From the NCBI GenBank assembly GCA_045617525.1, contig JAZLIT010000224.1, positions 1 to 15,082 on the forward strand: a stretch of DNA of 15,082 nt, in the 5' to 3' direction. The DNA is from JAZLIT01 sp045617525. GTDB taxonomy: Bacteria > Bacillota > Bacilli > Bacillales_A > Planococcaceae. A model generated the notes under the pieces. The model worked only from the letters and a program-made list of their open reading frames with translations. It ran no database searches and was not told the DNA's origin. Position 1 is the stretch's first letter, and each line of letters opens with the position of its first letter. Both the position numbers and the translations under genes were made by a program. Below are positions 6,358 through 13,940 of this stretch, piece after piece.

Positions 6358-6400
6358 AAAAGCCGTAAACGCTGTTCTATCAACGTTTACGGCTTTTATG
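6358..6400 (+). terminator. Intrinsic terminator closing the array
   Basis: AAAAGCCGTAAACG (6358-6371) pairs perfectly over 14 bp with CGTTTACGGCTTTT (6384-6397), with a 12-base loop. It should act in both directions to some degree and ends the transcript of the 5786-6265 gene. Confidence 0.85.
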
Positions 6401-6750
6401 TTGGAACATTGTTTATACGGTATTTTATACAGGTTCTTAAAAAGCTAGTGTCAGCAATAAATTGAGCGTGTTTTGTGTTGGCTGCGTACATCATGGTATT
6501 GCATAGAATCTTGCATATTTTTAACATGCAAAATTTCTAAAATCTAGGTTGCACTCCTGTACTAATAAAAAGTTTGATTAAAAAGTTTGATTAAATATAA
6601 TCAAACTCAAAATCAATAAGAATAAGCTACAATTTTAATTTATTACACTTTTTACCCTATATTCCGAATGTTCGAAAGGCTTTTTTTGATGTTTGCTACT
6701 AATGATAGCGACCAGCTATAGGGCCGCCTCGAAAACAGGAGCTGTCCTAT
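6401..6750. other. Intergenic stretch without a gene
   Basis: About 350 bases between the array and the convergent SDR gene. It contains TTGCAT at 6499-6504 and 6511-6516 with ATGCAA at 6526-6531, and the tandem repeat and hairpin at 6571-6607. No open frame here has a ribosome site; a 65-codon frame ending at 6465 only reads through the terminator. Confidence 0.5.
6571..6607. repeat. Tandem 13-base repeat plus inverted copy
   Basis: AGTTTGATT occurs at 6571-6579 and again at 6584-6592, within a 13-base tandem unit. It is followed by its exact inverse, AATCAAACT, at 6599-6607. The nearer pair makes a 9-bp hairpin with a six-base loop, and the outer copy could pair alternatively. The function is unknown. 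Confidence 0.6.
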
Positions 6751-6787
6751 AAAAATACCATGGTAGCGATTACGTTCTACCATGGTA
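6751..6787 (-). terminator. Intrinsic terminator of the SDR gene
   Basis: TACCATGGTAG (6756-6766) pairs perfectly with CTACCATGGTA (6777-6787). On the minus strand TTTTTATAGG follows the stem. It lies 6 bases after the stop codon of the SDR gene. Confidence 0.85.
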
Positions 6788-6792
6788 CATTG

Positions 6793-7557
6793 TTATTGCG
6801 CTGTATACCCTCCATCGAGCACAACAGCCTGTCCTGTAAATCCTTTTGCTGCATCACTTGCTAAATACAATGCCAGCGACGTGATTTCCTCTATTGCTAA
6901 TAAACGTTTTTGTGGTACTAAGGGATACAGCACTTCCTCTAATACACGCTCTACAGGAATTTCTCGTGTTGAAGCTAAATCCTCAAATTGCCCACGCACT
7001 AAATCGGTATCCACATAACCCGGACAAATCGCATTGACGGTAATACCCTCAGTCGCTGTCTCTAGTGCCGCTACTTTTGTCAAACCAATGACTCCATGCT
7101 TGGCTGAATTATAAGCAGACTTTCCAGCAAAACCAATCATACCGTTTATCGATGAAATATTTAAAATACGACCAAACCTTTGCTTTTTCATATGAGGTAA
7201 CGCATATTTCGTTGTCATAAATGGTGCCACTAACATAATATTGATCATTTGTTGAAATTTTGGGGTCGGGAAATCTTCAATCATTGCGACATGTTGAAGC
7301 CCCGCATTATTAATTAAAATATCCAACTGCCCATACGTATCGATCGTATATTGAATGGCCTGCTCAATATGCGCTTCATTCGTCACATCACAGACGACAT
7401 ACGATGCCTCACCTTGAATTTGCGTTTGTGCAACTTCTAATTGTCGTTCATTGATATCTGAAATCACAACCTTAGCACCCGCCTCTGCAAATGCTTTAGC
7501 AATATCTAATCCAATTCCTCTAGCTGCCCCCGTAATGAATAATACCTTGCCATCCAT
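6793..7557 (-). CDS. 3-hydroxybutyrate dehydrogenase-like short-chain dehydrogenase
   Basis: A classical SDR of 254 residues. The cofactor loop TGAARGIG is at residues 9-16, NNAG at 83-86, and the catalytic Ser136, Tyr149 (YNSAK) and Lys153 are all present. The stretch GLQHVAMIEDFPTPKF after NNAG and the C-terminal DGGYTAQ are typical of 3-hydroxybutyrate dehydrogenase, which interconverts 3-hydroxybutyrate and acetoacetate with NAD(H). It would act in polyhydroxybutyrate or ketone-body use. I chose ATG 7557, with a G-rich ribosome site at 7570-7566; TTG 7563 is possible. The usual partners (CoA transferase, thiolase) are not next to it. It sits 66 bases behind the histidine-phosphatase gene on the same strand and may share its transcript. 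An exact substrate cannot be proven from motifs alone. Confidence 0.88.
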   Translation of the reverse strand: MDGKVLFITGAARGIGLDIAKAFAEAGAKVVISDINERQLEVAQTQIQGEASYVVCDVTNEAHIEQAIQYTIDTYGQLDILINNAGLQHVAMIEDFPTPKFQQMINIMLVAPFMTTKYALPHMKKQRFGRILNISSINGMIGFAGKSAYNSAKHGVIGLTKVAALETATEGITVNAICPGYVDTDLVRGQFEDLASTREIPVERVLEEVLYPLVPQKRLLAIEEITSLALYLASDAAKGFTGQAVVLDGGYTAQ

Positions 7558-7623
7558 CCCCAATACCCCCGCATCATCTTAGTCTTTTCTAAATATTGCT
7601 TCACAGATATTTCGTAACATTAA

Positions 7624-8163
7624 TTAACACCAAATACGTTTATAAATTACCTCACCGTTTAAGCTTTCTATAAGAAATACATCGGGATTACTAAGGTTTT
7701 TCCAATCGTTAAAGCCAAAATTAGTATTAAAATAGTTTAAGAGTAACGACATTAAATTACCGTGCGTAACTATAACAATCTGGTCAGACTTATCCTTAAG
7801 AATTTCTTCTACCAATTCAACGATACGTTTCATTGCATCCAAGCTTGATTCGCCACCTTCAAACTTTAGATCAAGGTCTAGGAATGTTCGGTGTAATTTA
7901 TCAGACCAGTCTGGGAGATTTTTTTCGCTTAATATACGTTCGCTTAATCTATTGTCCTGTTCTATTTCAATGTTTAATGAATTTGCAAGTGGCTGAATAG
8001 ATTCAATCGCCCGTTTAAAAGGACTTGTGATGATGCGTTCGATCTGTTTACCGGAAAAGAAAGTGGATAATTCTACTGCCTGCTTATAACCTTTTTCAGT
8101 TAAAGCTGCCTCAGGCTGTTGTCCTTCTGCTTCACAATGCCTAATCACATAAATTTTCTTCAA
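7624..8163 (-). CDS. Histidine phosphatase family protein (phosphoglycerate-mutase-like)
   Basis: A 179-residue member of the histidine phosphatase superfamily, cytoplasmic. The catalytic RH motif is at residues 8-9 (VIRHCEAEG), the second Arg in SPFKRAIES at about 51, GGES at 103-106 and the second catalytic His in IVTHGNL at 134. The usual RHG/RHA is RHC here. The small size argues for a broad phosphatase of the PhoE/GpmB sort, not a glycolytic mutase; the substrate is unknown. I prefer TTG 8163 because AGGTGG (8176-8171) stands 7 bases before it. GTG 8172 would overlap that site. The gene lies 26 bases behind the Nudix gene, so the two are very probably co-transcribed, and both act on phosphorylated small molecules. 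Confidence 0.85.
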   Translation of the reverse strand: MKKIYVIRHCEAEGQQPEAALTEKGYKQAVELSTFFSGKQIERIITSPFKRAIESIQPLANSLNIEIEQDNRLSERILSEKNLPDWSDKLHRTFLDLDLKFEGGESSLDAMKRIVELVEEILKDKSDQIVIVTHGNLMSLLLNYFNTNFGFNDWKNLSNPDVFLIESLNGEVIYKRIWC

Positions 8164-8189
8164 AAATTCCACCTAATTTCATGGTTAGC

Positions 8190-8609
8190 TTAAAGTGCTA
8201 ACGCAGCGTAGTTAATATATTCTTTTACGAAGATAGCGATTTGTGGATTGTTGAGTATTTCTTCAGTTGTTAATAAAAACACGTTTTCGACTTCGTCTGG
8301 CTGTTTGGCATAAAAATCACCCGAGTCATATTCGCAAAGGAAAATAATATCAATAACTACGTCTCCTTTTTCAGTTACAAATGAAGTACTATGTAGATAT
8401 TTTAAGTTTTCTTTGACGGTAACACCGATTTCTTCAAAAATTTCTCTCTTCAACGTTTTTTCTAATATATTTGAGGGATGTTTTTCTAGCTCTACTTTTC
8501 CGCCAACAAGGGATAGTCCCCCGCCTGCGTGTTCTTCTTTTTTGCTTCTTTCAATGATTATCCATTTATTATCTTTTCTTATAGCGCCTTCAACGTTAAC
8601 GATAAACAA
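8190..8609 (-). CDS. Nudix hydrolase
   Basis: A 139-residue Nudix-fold protein that would cleave a nucleoside diphosphate linked to another moiety, in the cytoplasm. The Nudix box is seen as GGKVE (36-40) and REIFEEIG (55-62). The spacing between them (KHPSNILEKTLK) is a few residues longer than the textbook box, as in some Bacillus subfamilies. All the metal-binding Glu residues of REIFEE are present. The start is TTG 8609, clearly set by AGGAGG at 8622-8617, seven bases away. Together with the histidine phosphatase behind it the gene suggests a small clean-up unit for nucleotide or sugar-phosphate metabolites; the substrate is not predictable. Confidence 0.88.
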   Translation of the reverse strand: MFIVNVEGAIRKDNKWIIIERSKKEEHAGGGLSLVGGKVELEKHPSNILEKTLKREIFEEIGVTVKENLKYLHSTSFVTEKGDVVIDIIFLCEYDSGDFYAKQPDEVENVFLLTTEEILNNPQIAIFVKEYINYAALAL

Positions 8610-8831
8610 AGCTATTCCTCCTAGTGCAATGTTGTTTTACTGTTGACTGAAAATTCTGTTTTAAAATAGTTTATCATAGCTCTTATTGATTTAGTAGTAA
8701 ATTGAGATAGACAGGAAAAAGCGGACAACGCTAAAATTTACAGTTAACGACTATATTTTGTAACTTTTCCCCAGTGGAAAGTCTAATGTTTTAAGGTTTT
8801 AAGTAATATTTAATTTTGAGGAGGGGATCTT

Positions 8832-9287
8832 TTGGGGAATAAAAAACTTACAACTATTGTACTTTTGTTGAGTCTTTTTTGGATTACAATATTTCCGTTT
8901 AAAGGCTTTGCAACAAGTTGGGTTTATCTGTTTGTTGTGTGGGATGGCTATATTTATGTGATTAGTGATGAATATGTCACAAATATTGATAAAGAAATTG
9001 GCGAGGTTAGGAAGTATTCGGATATGGAAAGCTATGGTGGTAACTTTTCGAATGTATATCCAAAAGGAACAAAATACTATTCGATTTTAGACATTAATAC
9101 AGAGGTTGCAATCGCAGTAGAAGATAAACTTGGATACAAAAAAGCTATTAGAGATGGCGCATACACATATCGTGAAAACCCTATTCAAAATAACGGGTTT
9201 CAATTTGTCTATTTGGGACTAGGTTCGGTTGCGATTTTGGTACTAGGGTTAATCATTTATTCTAGTAAGAGGGAAAATTTACAGTAA
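8832..9287 (+). CDS. Exported/membrane-anchored unknown protein
   Basis: A 151-residue protein with an N-terminal signal-like hydrophobic segment (residues 7-27, ending near GFATSW), an outside domain of about 95 residues containing VVWDGYIYVISDEYV, KYSDMESYGGNFSNVYPKGTKYYSI and INTEVAIAVED, and a C-terminal membrane helix (about 124-143) followed by the basic tail SSKRENLQ. The layout predicts a small extracytoplasmic domain held by one or two helices. I do not recognise the family. The start TTG 8832 is set by GAGGAGGGG (8818-8826). It is divergent from the Nudix unit and convergent with the next small gene, so it is a single-gene unit. Confidence 0.75.
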   Translation: MGNKKLTTIVLLLSLFWITIFPFKGFATSWVYLFVVWDGYIYVISDEYVTNIDKEIGEVRKYSDMESYGGNFSNVYPKGTKYYSILDINTEVAIAVEDKLGYKKAIRDGAYTYRENPIQNNGFQFVYLGLGSVAILVLGLIIYSSKRENLQ

Positions 9288-9304
9288 TAGGAAGTTAGTG
9301 AAAT

Positions 9305-9338
9305 AAGTGCAGGATAACATTTAAGGTAGCCTGCACTT
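9305..9338. terminator. Shared bidirectional terminator
   Basis: AAGTGCAGG (9305-9313) pairs perfectly with CCTGCACTT (9330-9338). It lies between the stop codons of two convergent genes. The T tracts on either side are short (TTTATG and TTATTT), so efficiency is uncertain. Confidence 0.7.
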
Positions 9339-9350
9339 TATGTATGGTAG

Positions 9351-9692
9351 CTATTTAAAGATATTAATTTTATCTTTGAAAATAAGTTGGTTATTAATCT
9401 TGACTTGAATATTTAACGTGAAAAACCCACCTAACTTCACGTCGATATAATGAAGTTGTCCGTTAAAATCTTGGAAACTACCATTTAATCGTTGATATGG
9501 CTTAAGGGATGCTAATGGATGTGAGCGGCTATTCTCTGCAAGACATTCTCCGTTCACAAACAGCAACTCTTGATTCATTTTGTTGATTATAATAATCTCG
9601 TTACCTTCATGTTGAATATTCCACTGTTTTGCTGTAGCAAATTCAAGTTCTTTATCTAAAAAACCTGCATTTGATTGTTTTTCTTTATTCAA
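9351..9692 (-). CDS. Small unknown protein
   Basis: A 113-residue soluble protein with no signal peptide or membrane helix. It has several strand-like stretches (NEIIIINKMNQELLFVNGE, QLHYIDVKLGGFFTLNIQVKIN) and probably folds as a beta-rich domain. I do not recognise the family. The start is TTG 9692, behind AGAGGTGAT (9704-9696). It is convergent with the membrane-anchored gene at 8832-9287 and divergent from the CtpB gene. Confidence 0.65.
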   Translation of the reverse strand: MNKEKQSNAGFLDKELEFATAKQWNIQHEGNEIIIINKMNQELLFVNGECLAENSRSHPLASLKPYQRLNGSFQDFNGQLHYIDVKLGGFFTLNIQVKINNQLIFKDKINIFK

Positions 9693-9867
9693 TTCATCAC
9701 CTCTTTATGTATAATTATACAATAGCACAGTTTTTTTAGTTATAAAGACCTTTTTTGGTTAATACTAGGGGGATTATTCCGGAAACTATATAAAAAAATA
9801 TTCGTCTGTCCTTTTCGAACTGGATGGAAACTGTTAATATGGTATTAGCGTGAAAGAAAGTGCATAG

Positions 9868-11361
9868 ATGAGAGTGGTGGATAATTCAATGGATGAACAG
9901 AAAAATGAACAATCAGAGCAACAAAACGAACAAGTCAAGCCAGCAGGTGAATTTATTCGAATGAAGCCCTTTGCTTTAATTATGGTCGTATGTTTTACGA
10001 TCATTGCAACAGCAGGGTTAACGATTTTTGCGTTAACGTTTGGTGAGAAAAAGGTAGTTGAAGTAAAAGTTCCGGTTGAACGTACGGAATTTACAAAATT
10101 ATATGATGCATATGATTTACTTAAAGAAAAGTACTACCTTGAATTTGATAACGAAGATGTCATTTCAGGTGCAATCAATGGTTTAGTTGATGCACTAGGC
10201 GATCCATATTCAGATTATATGTCAGTTGATGAATCTGTTTCTTTTGATGAAAGTTTATCATCAAGTTTCCAAGGAATTGGTGCTGAAATTCAAGAACGAG
10301 ATGGCTATATTATGGTCGTATCACCAATCAAAAATTCTCCAGCAGAGCAAGCGGGCTTATTGCCACAAGACATGATTTTATATGTCGATGGTGAAACGAT
10401 TAAAGGTATGTCTGCTAACGATGCGGTAAAACTGATTCGTGGTGAAAAAGGAACTGAAGTTACACTAACAATTCAACGTGCAGGTGTTGAGGAAGACTTC
10501 AATATGACGATTGTTCGAGATGATATTCCAGTTGAAACGGTGTATGGTACGTTAGATGAAAATAAAATCGCACATATTCAAATTACTTCATTCAGTGAAG
10601 ATACATCAAATGAGCTTGTACGTGTGTTAGCGGATTTAGAGAAACAAGGGATGGAAGCAATTGTCCTTGATGTGCGTCAAAATCCGGGTGGTTTTTTACG
10701 TGCAGCTATCGAAATTTCAGATTTATTTATACCTGCAGGAAAACCGATTTTACAAACACAAGAACGTAATGAAGAACCGGTTATTTACTATGCAGAGAAG
10801 GGCATTAAATACGATTTGCCATTAACTGTATTAATAGATGAAGGAAGTGCTTCTGCTTCTGAAATCTTAGCGGGTGCATTAAATGAATCGGCGGGCGCTA
10901 AGCTAATTGGTTTAACGACATTTGGTAAAGGTACAGTTCAAGGTATTGATTCCCAAAAGGATGGTTCGACACTTAAATTTACTACAGGTAAATGGTTAAC
11001 AGCGAATGGTAATTGGGTCAATGAAAAAGGTATTGCACCTACTATTGAAGTTCCTTACCCTGATTATGTATCACTAAGTTACGTAGATCCTTCAACAGAA
11101 TTGAAAATTGGTTCAACTGAACAAGCTGTATCTTCTGCAGAGCGTATTTTAGAAGTATTAGGCTATGAAGTTGGTGAAGTTGATAATGTGTTCGATGAAG
11201 CAACTGAAGCTGCGGTTTCGAAATTCCAAAAGGATAATGAACTTGAATTGACAGGTGTTTTGGTGAGTGAAACAACATTCAAGTTATTAGAATCTTTAAG
11301 TGAATATGTAAAAGAGAATGATCCACAGTTAATGAAAGCAAAAGAATTAGTAAAGCAATAA
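9868..11361 (+). CDS. ctpB: Carboxyl-terminal processing serine protease, CtpB-like (S41A)
   Basis: A membrane-anchored S41 peptidase acting outside the cytoplasmic membrane. Order of parts in 497 residues: a Gln/Glu-rich cytoplasmic start, a membrane helix at 35-58, the S41 N-terminal helical part (74-130), a PDZ domain (about 136-215), the protease core with the Ser-Lys-Gln triad at Ser329 (GSASASE), Lys354 and Gln358 (FGKGTVQ), and a C-terminal peptidoglycan-binding domain (about 415-475). That layout and size match Bacillus CtpA/CtpB. In B. subtilis CtpB cuts SpoIVFA to trigger sigma-K processing in the spore mother cell; a sporulation role here is inferred. The start is ATG 9868, or ATG 9889, which has GTGGTGG 8 bases upstream; neither site is strong. 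The usual ftsEX neighbours are not in the window. Confidence 0.92.
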   Translation: MRVVDNSMDEQKNEQSEQQNEQVKPAGEFIRMKPFALIMVVCFTIIATAGLTIFALTFGEKKVVEVKVPVERTEFTKLYDAYDLLKEKYYLEFDNEDVISGAINGLVDALGDPYSDYMSVDESVSFDESLSSSFQGIGAEIQERDGYIMVVSPIKNSPAEQAGLLPQDMILYVDGETIKGMSANDAVKLIRGEKGTEVTLTIQRAGVEEDFNMTIVRDDIPVETVYGTLDENKIAHIQITSFSEDTSNELVRVLADLEKQGMEAIVLDVRQNPGGFLRAAIEISDLFIPAGKPILQTQERNEEPVIYYAEKGIKYDLPLTVLIDEGSASASEILAGALNESAGAKLIGLTTFGKGTVQGIDSQKDGSTLKFTTGKWLTANGNWVNEKGIAPTIEVPYPDYVSLSYVDPSTELKIGSTEQAVSSAERILEVLGYEVGEVDNVFDEATEAAVSKFQKDNELELTGVLVSETTFKLLESLSEYVKENDPQLMKAKELVKQ

Positions 11362-11374
11362 TTTAGATTTAATG

Positions 11375-11416
11375 AAGCTTTATTCGTAAGTCTTTCTTAC
11401 GAGTGAAGCTTTTTTC
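11375..11416 (+). terminator. Intrinsic terminator of the CtpB-like gene
   Basis: A 16-bp stem (11375-11390 with 11396-11411, two G-U pairs) with a five-base loop leads into a T run. The inner part, TCGTAAG/CTTACGA, recalls a Zur box, but the spacing is wrong. Confidence 0.85.
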
Positions 11417-11467
11417 TATAATAGGAAGTAACTCAAATTTTTTAAAATTATGAAGGATGTGTTTTAT

Positions 11468-12370
11468 GTGAAAGATGTATATTTATTTAGTGGATTTTTA
11501 GGTAGTGGTAAAACATCGATGCTAACAGATGTTATTCGTCAGCTAAAAGAGGCTGGATTAAAGCCAGCTGTTATTATGAATGAATTAGGCAAGCTACCAT
11601 TTGATTCGCAATCAGTGGATAAGGACGTTCCATTAAAGGAAATGCTTGATGGTTGTATTTGCTGCACGGGTTCAGAAAAGACAGAGGCACAAATTCAAGG
11701 ACTTTTAGCAAATGAAGAATTTGATGTTTTAATTATCGAAACAACTGGTGCAGCCCACCCTGTCGAAGCATTAGACGCTGTGTATTCGCCGTTATTTGCA
11801 GAAAAGCTGAATATAAAAGGTATTGTAACCGTTGCGGATAGCAGGCTGTGGCTTGACCGAACAACACTATCACCACAAGCCCGTTCACTCTTTATGGAAC
11901 AAATTCGCCATGCACATGTTATTTTAGCCAATAAAACTGATTTATTAACACCTGAAGAGCAAGCGCAAGTTGCGTTTGAAATTCAGGGTTTCAATGAAAA
12001 AGCTTTCCTATTGCAAACGACGAATGGGCGGGTACCGTTAAAAGTACTGCAAACGATGCAGGCATCAACTCGAATTTCGAAGGATGATATCGTTTCTGCA
12101 CGTATTAATGAAAGTTTTAACCTTGGCTCGCGCTTAGTGGAGTTTACAACGCCGTTCACACAAGAACAATTTGAGGATTGGGTGCGAGAGTTACCTGAGG
12201 CCGTGTATCGAATGAAGGGGTATGTTCCAATTGAAGGTGTTAAAAATCCAATGCTATTCCAATATGCATATGGAATGGTGCAATGGATGCCGGAATATAT
12301 TAAGATGCCAGCGAAGCTCGTAATTATAGGAGAGAACATTAAAGCAGTTAAAGTGATCAATATTGACTAA
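11468..12370 (+). CDS. CobW/ZNG1-family metal-chaperone GTPase
   Basis: A 300-residue G3E P-loop GTPase. Walker A GFLGSGKT is at residues 9-16, MNELG at 38-42, the metal-binding GCICC motif at 62-66, ETTG at 91-94 and the guanine-binding NKTD at 155-158. A CobW C-terminal domain lies at about 215-298. The family delivers metals, usually zinc or cobalt, to client enzymes. I chose GTG 11468, giving VKDVYLFSGFLG, because AAGGATG (11453-11459) lies about 8 bases before it. ATG 11450 has its AGGAAG about 21 bases away. No Zur-like operator is seen upstream, so zinc control is not supported by the sequence. The gene stands between two terminators as a single unit. Confidence 0.9.
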   Translation: MKDVYLFSGFLGSGKTSMLTDVIRQLKEAGLKPAVIMNELGKLPFDSQSVDKDVPLKEMLDGCICCTGSEKTEAQIQGLLANEEFDVLIIETTGAAHPVEALDAVYSPLFAEKLNIKGIVTVADSRLWLDRTTLSPQARSLFMEQIRHAHVILANKTDLLTPEEQAQVAFEIQGFNEKAFLLQTTNGRVPLKVLQTMQASTRISKDDIVSARINESFNLGSRLVEFTTPFTQEQFEDWVRELPEAVYRMKGYVPIEGVKNPMLFQYAYGMVQWMPEYIKMPAKLVIIGENIKAVKVINID

Positions 12371-12463
12371 TAAGTCCAATATGTCAACACCGTTTAAATA
12401 GTAATTCAATCCAATTGAGTAGTGAAAATGGTGATTTTGAAGCCGGTTTAAGCTTGGAATTAA

Positions 12464-12515
12464 GACCTTAAGGGGGGGCACTGGAAATGGTGCCACTTTT
12501 AAGGTCATTTTTTTT
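12464..12515 (+). terminator. Intrinsic terminator or attenuator between the GTPase and the CAP gene
   Basis: GACCTTAA (12464-12471) pairs with TTAAGGTC (12499-12506). An inner GGCAC/GTGCC stem sits inside, and ATTTTTTTT follows. It most likely ends the GTPase transcript. It lies only 44 bases before the CAP start codon, so it could also control read-through into that gene. Confidence 0.75.
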
Positions 12516-12558
12516 CGGTTTTTCACGTTACGATAGTTATCGAAAGGGGGCAACCAAA

Positions 12559-13629
12559 ATGAAAAAATGGTTGGCTACAATATTAATGATAGTTTTAATT
12601 GGATCACAGGGGATGCCTTTAGTGGCTGCGAGTGCTAGTGAAAGTGAAGCTGAAGTTAAGATAGAGGCAAAACATTCATTTAGTTGGATTCAAAATTATG
12701 CGAAACGCTTTATATATAAAGAGGTGATTGTGTTAAATCAAACACAACAATCAAAACCTACTACTAAAAAAGTAGAAGTTAAAAAACCAACAACAATAGT
12801 TAAACAACAACCGGCGAAAACAGATAGTACACCTGTAACAAAAGCGCCAGCGAAGAAAGAAAGTACACCAGTAACAAAAGCGCCAGCGAAAACAGAGAGT
12901 ACAACACCGGTAACAAAAGCGCCAGCGAAAACAGAAAATACACCTGTAACAAAAGCGCCAGCGAAAACAGAGAGTACAACACCGGTAACAAAAGCGCCAG
13001 TGAAGACAGATAGTACACCAGTAACAAAAGCGCCAGTGAAGAAAGAAAGTACACCAGTAACAAAAGCGCCGGCGAAGACAGATAGTACACCAGTAACAAA
13101 AGCGCCAGTAAAAACAGAGAGTACAACACCTGTAACAAAAGCACCGGCGAAAACAGAAAATACACCTGTAGCAAAAGCACCGGTGAAAACAGAAAATACA
13201 CAAGTAGCTACGCCAAAAGAAGAAACACCAACAACGAATCAATCAAGTACGATTTCAGCGTTTGAGCGAGAAGTTGTGGAATTAACGAATGCAGAACGTG
13301 CGAAGGCTGGACTTAAGGCACTTGAAATTGATACGGCTTTAATGGCAAATGCACGTGAGAAATCAGAGGATATGCGTGCCAATGCTTATTTCGATCACAC
13401 GAGCCCAATACTGGGAACACCATTCGAACAAATGAAAAAACGTGGTATCACATATAAATCAGCGGGTGAAAATATCGCAAAAGGTCAAACAACACCTAAG
13501 CAAGTAGTTGATGCATGGATGAATTCATCAGGACACCGTGCCAACATTATGAGTGAAAGCTTTACTCATATCGGAGTAGGATATGTTGCAGGCGGCCATC
13601 ACTGGACACAGCAATTTATTAAAAAATAA
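12559..13629 (+). CDS. Secreted CAP-domain (YkwD-like) protein with Pro/Thr/Lys repeat
   Basis: A 356-residue exported protein. Residues 1-26 form a signal peptide (MKKWLATILMIVLIG, cut near LVAASA). Residues 85-219 are an 11-unit low-complexity repeat of the type PAKTESTTPVTKA. Residues 235-356 are a CAP/SCP domain with ELTNAERAKAGL, YFDHTSP, SAGENIAKG and GHRANIM, ending in WTQQFIKK. The best known relatives are B. subtilis YkwD and SafA-associated CAP proteins; the biochemical activity of bacterial CAP domains is poorly known. The positively charged, Pro-rich middle part would span or bind the wall. I chose ATG 12559, behind AAAGGGGG at 12543-12550. An open frame from 12487 starts inside the terminator and has no ribosome site. 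The short palindrome CGATA-GT-TATCG (12531-12542) lies just upstream. Confidence 0.9.
   Translation: MKKWLATILMIVLIGSQGMPLVAASASESEAEVKIEAKHSFSWIQNYAKRFIYKEVIVLNQTQQSKPTTKKVEVKKPTTIVKQQPAKTDSTPVTKAPAKKESTPVTKAPAKTESTTPVTKAPAKTENTPVTKAPAKTESTTPVTKAPVKTDSTPVTKAPVKKESTPVTKAPAKTDSTPVTKAPVKTESTTPVTKAPAKTENTPVAKAPVKTENTQVATPKEETPTTNQSSTISAFEREVVELTNAERAKAGLKALEIDTALMANAREKSEDMRANAYFDHTSPILGTPFEQMKKRGITYKSAGENIAKGQTTPKQVVDAWMNSSGHRANIMSESFTHIGVGYVAGGHHWTQQFIKK
12811..13215 (+). repeat. 11-unit in-frame minisatellite in the CAP gene
   Basis: Ten units of 36 or 39 bases plus one degenerate unit run without interruption from 12811. They encode P(A/V)K(T/K)(D/E)(S/N)(T)TPVTKA. The 39-base units (3, 5, 9) carry an extra Thr. 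The order of unit types suggests block duplications, since units 1-2 recur as units 6-7. Confidence 0.95.
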
Positions 13630-13660
13630 GTAGATGAATAAAACTATATCAATCAAATTA

Positions 13661-13704
13661 AGGGTTGTTTCGTAAGTACTTCAACTTATGAAACAACCTT
13701 TTCT
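13661..13704 (+). terminator. Intrinsic terminator of the CAP gene
   Basis: GGTTGTTTC (13663-13671) pairs with GAAACAACC (13690-13698), with an inner TAAGT/ACTTA stem. TTTTCTG follows. Confidence 0.85.
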
Positions 13705-13785
13705 GTTTATGTATAGATAGATAGGGATATCATACTTTAATTTAAAGTATTTATTAGGTTAAATCCCCGGAAATTGCTAAAAAGG

Positions 13786-13814
13786 TTTCTGATATTGCAT
13801 AATTATGCTACAAT
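13786..13814 (+). promoter_or_regulatory. Putative extended -10 promoter of the murG-like gene
   Basis: TGCTACAAT gives an extended -10 (TACAAT at 13809-13814). The best -35 at 17-base spacing, TTTCTG, is poor. It would leave a leader of about 120 bases before ATG 13941, in which I see no clear structure. Confidence 0.4.
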
Positions 13815-13940
13815 GTGCGAAGAAGTTAAACACTTAACTATATATAAATTGATAATTCATACTACAGAATCCATTGAATAGATCTTGGTTATTAGGCATA
13901 TATAAATTAGAAATGAAGCGTTTGTTAGGAGAATCTTAAA

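Noticed and set aside
3621..6400. Chromosomal integron with attC sites
   Set aside because: The repeats lack the GTTRRRY / RYYYAAC core boxes of attC sites, and there is no integron integrase. Only the modular layout is similar.
3621..6400. CRISPR array
   Set aside because: Repeats are separated by 0.5-0.9 kb of coding sequence, not by short uniform spacers, and no cas gene is present.
6268..6465. 65-codon open frame after the last array gene
   Set aside because: It reads straight through the 3' element and the 14-bp terminator stem, and has no ribosome site.
3235..6465. Prophage or insertion sequence
   Set aside because: No transposase, integrase, capsid or terminase gene, and no terminal inverted repeats or target duplication could be found in the window.
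11381..11402. Zur box upstream of the CobW-family gene
   Set aside because: TCGTAAG/CTTACGA has a five-base centre where the Zur box has one, and it is the core of an obvious terminator.
12751..13242. Long open frames on the minus strand (163 and 133 codons)
   Set aside because: They are the antisense reading of the CAP-gene repeat. The predicted proteins are Cys/Phe- or Leu-rich repeats and have no ribosome site.
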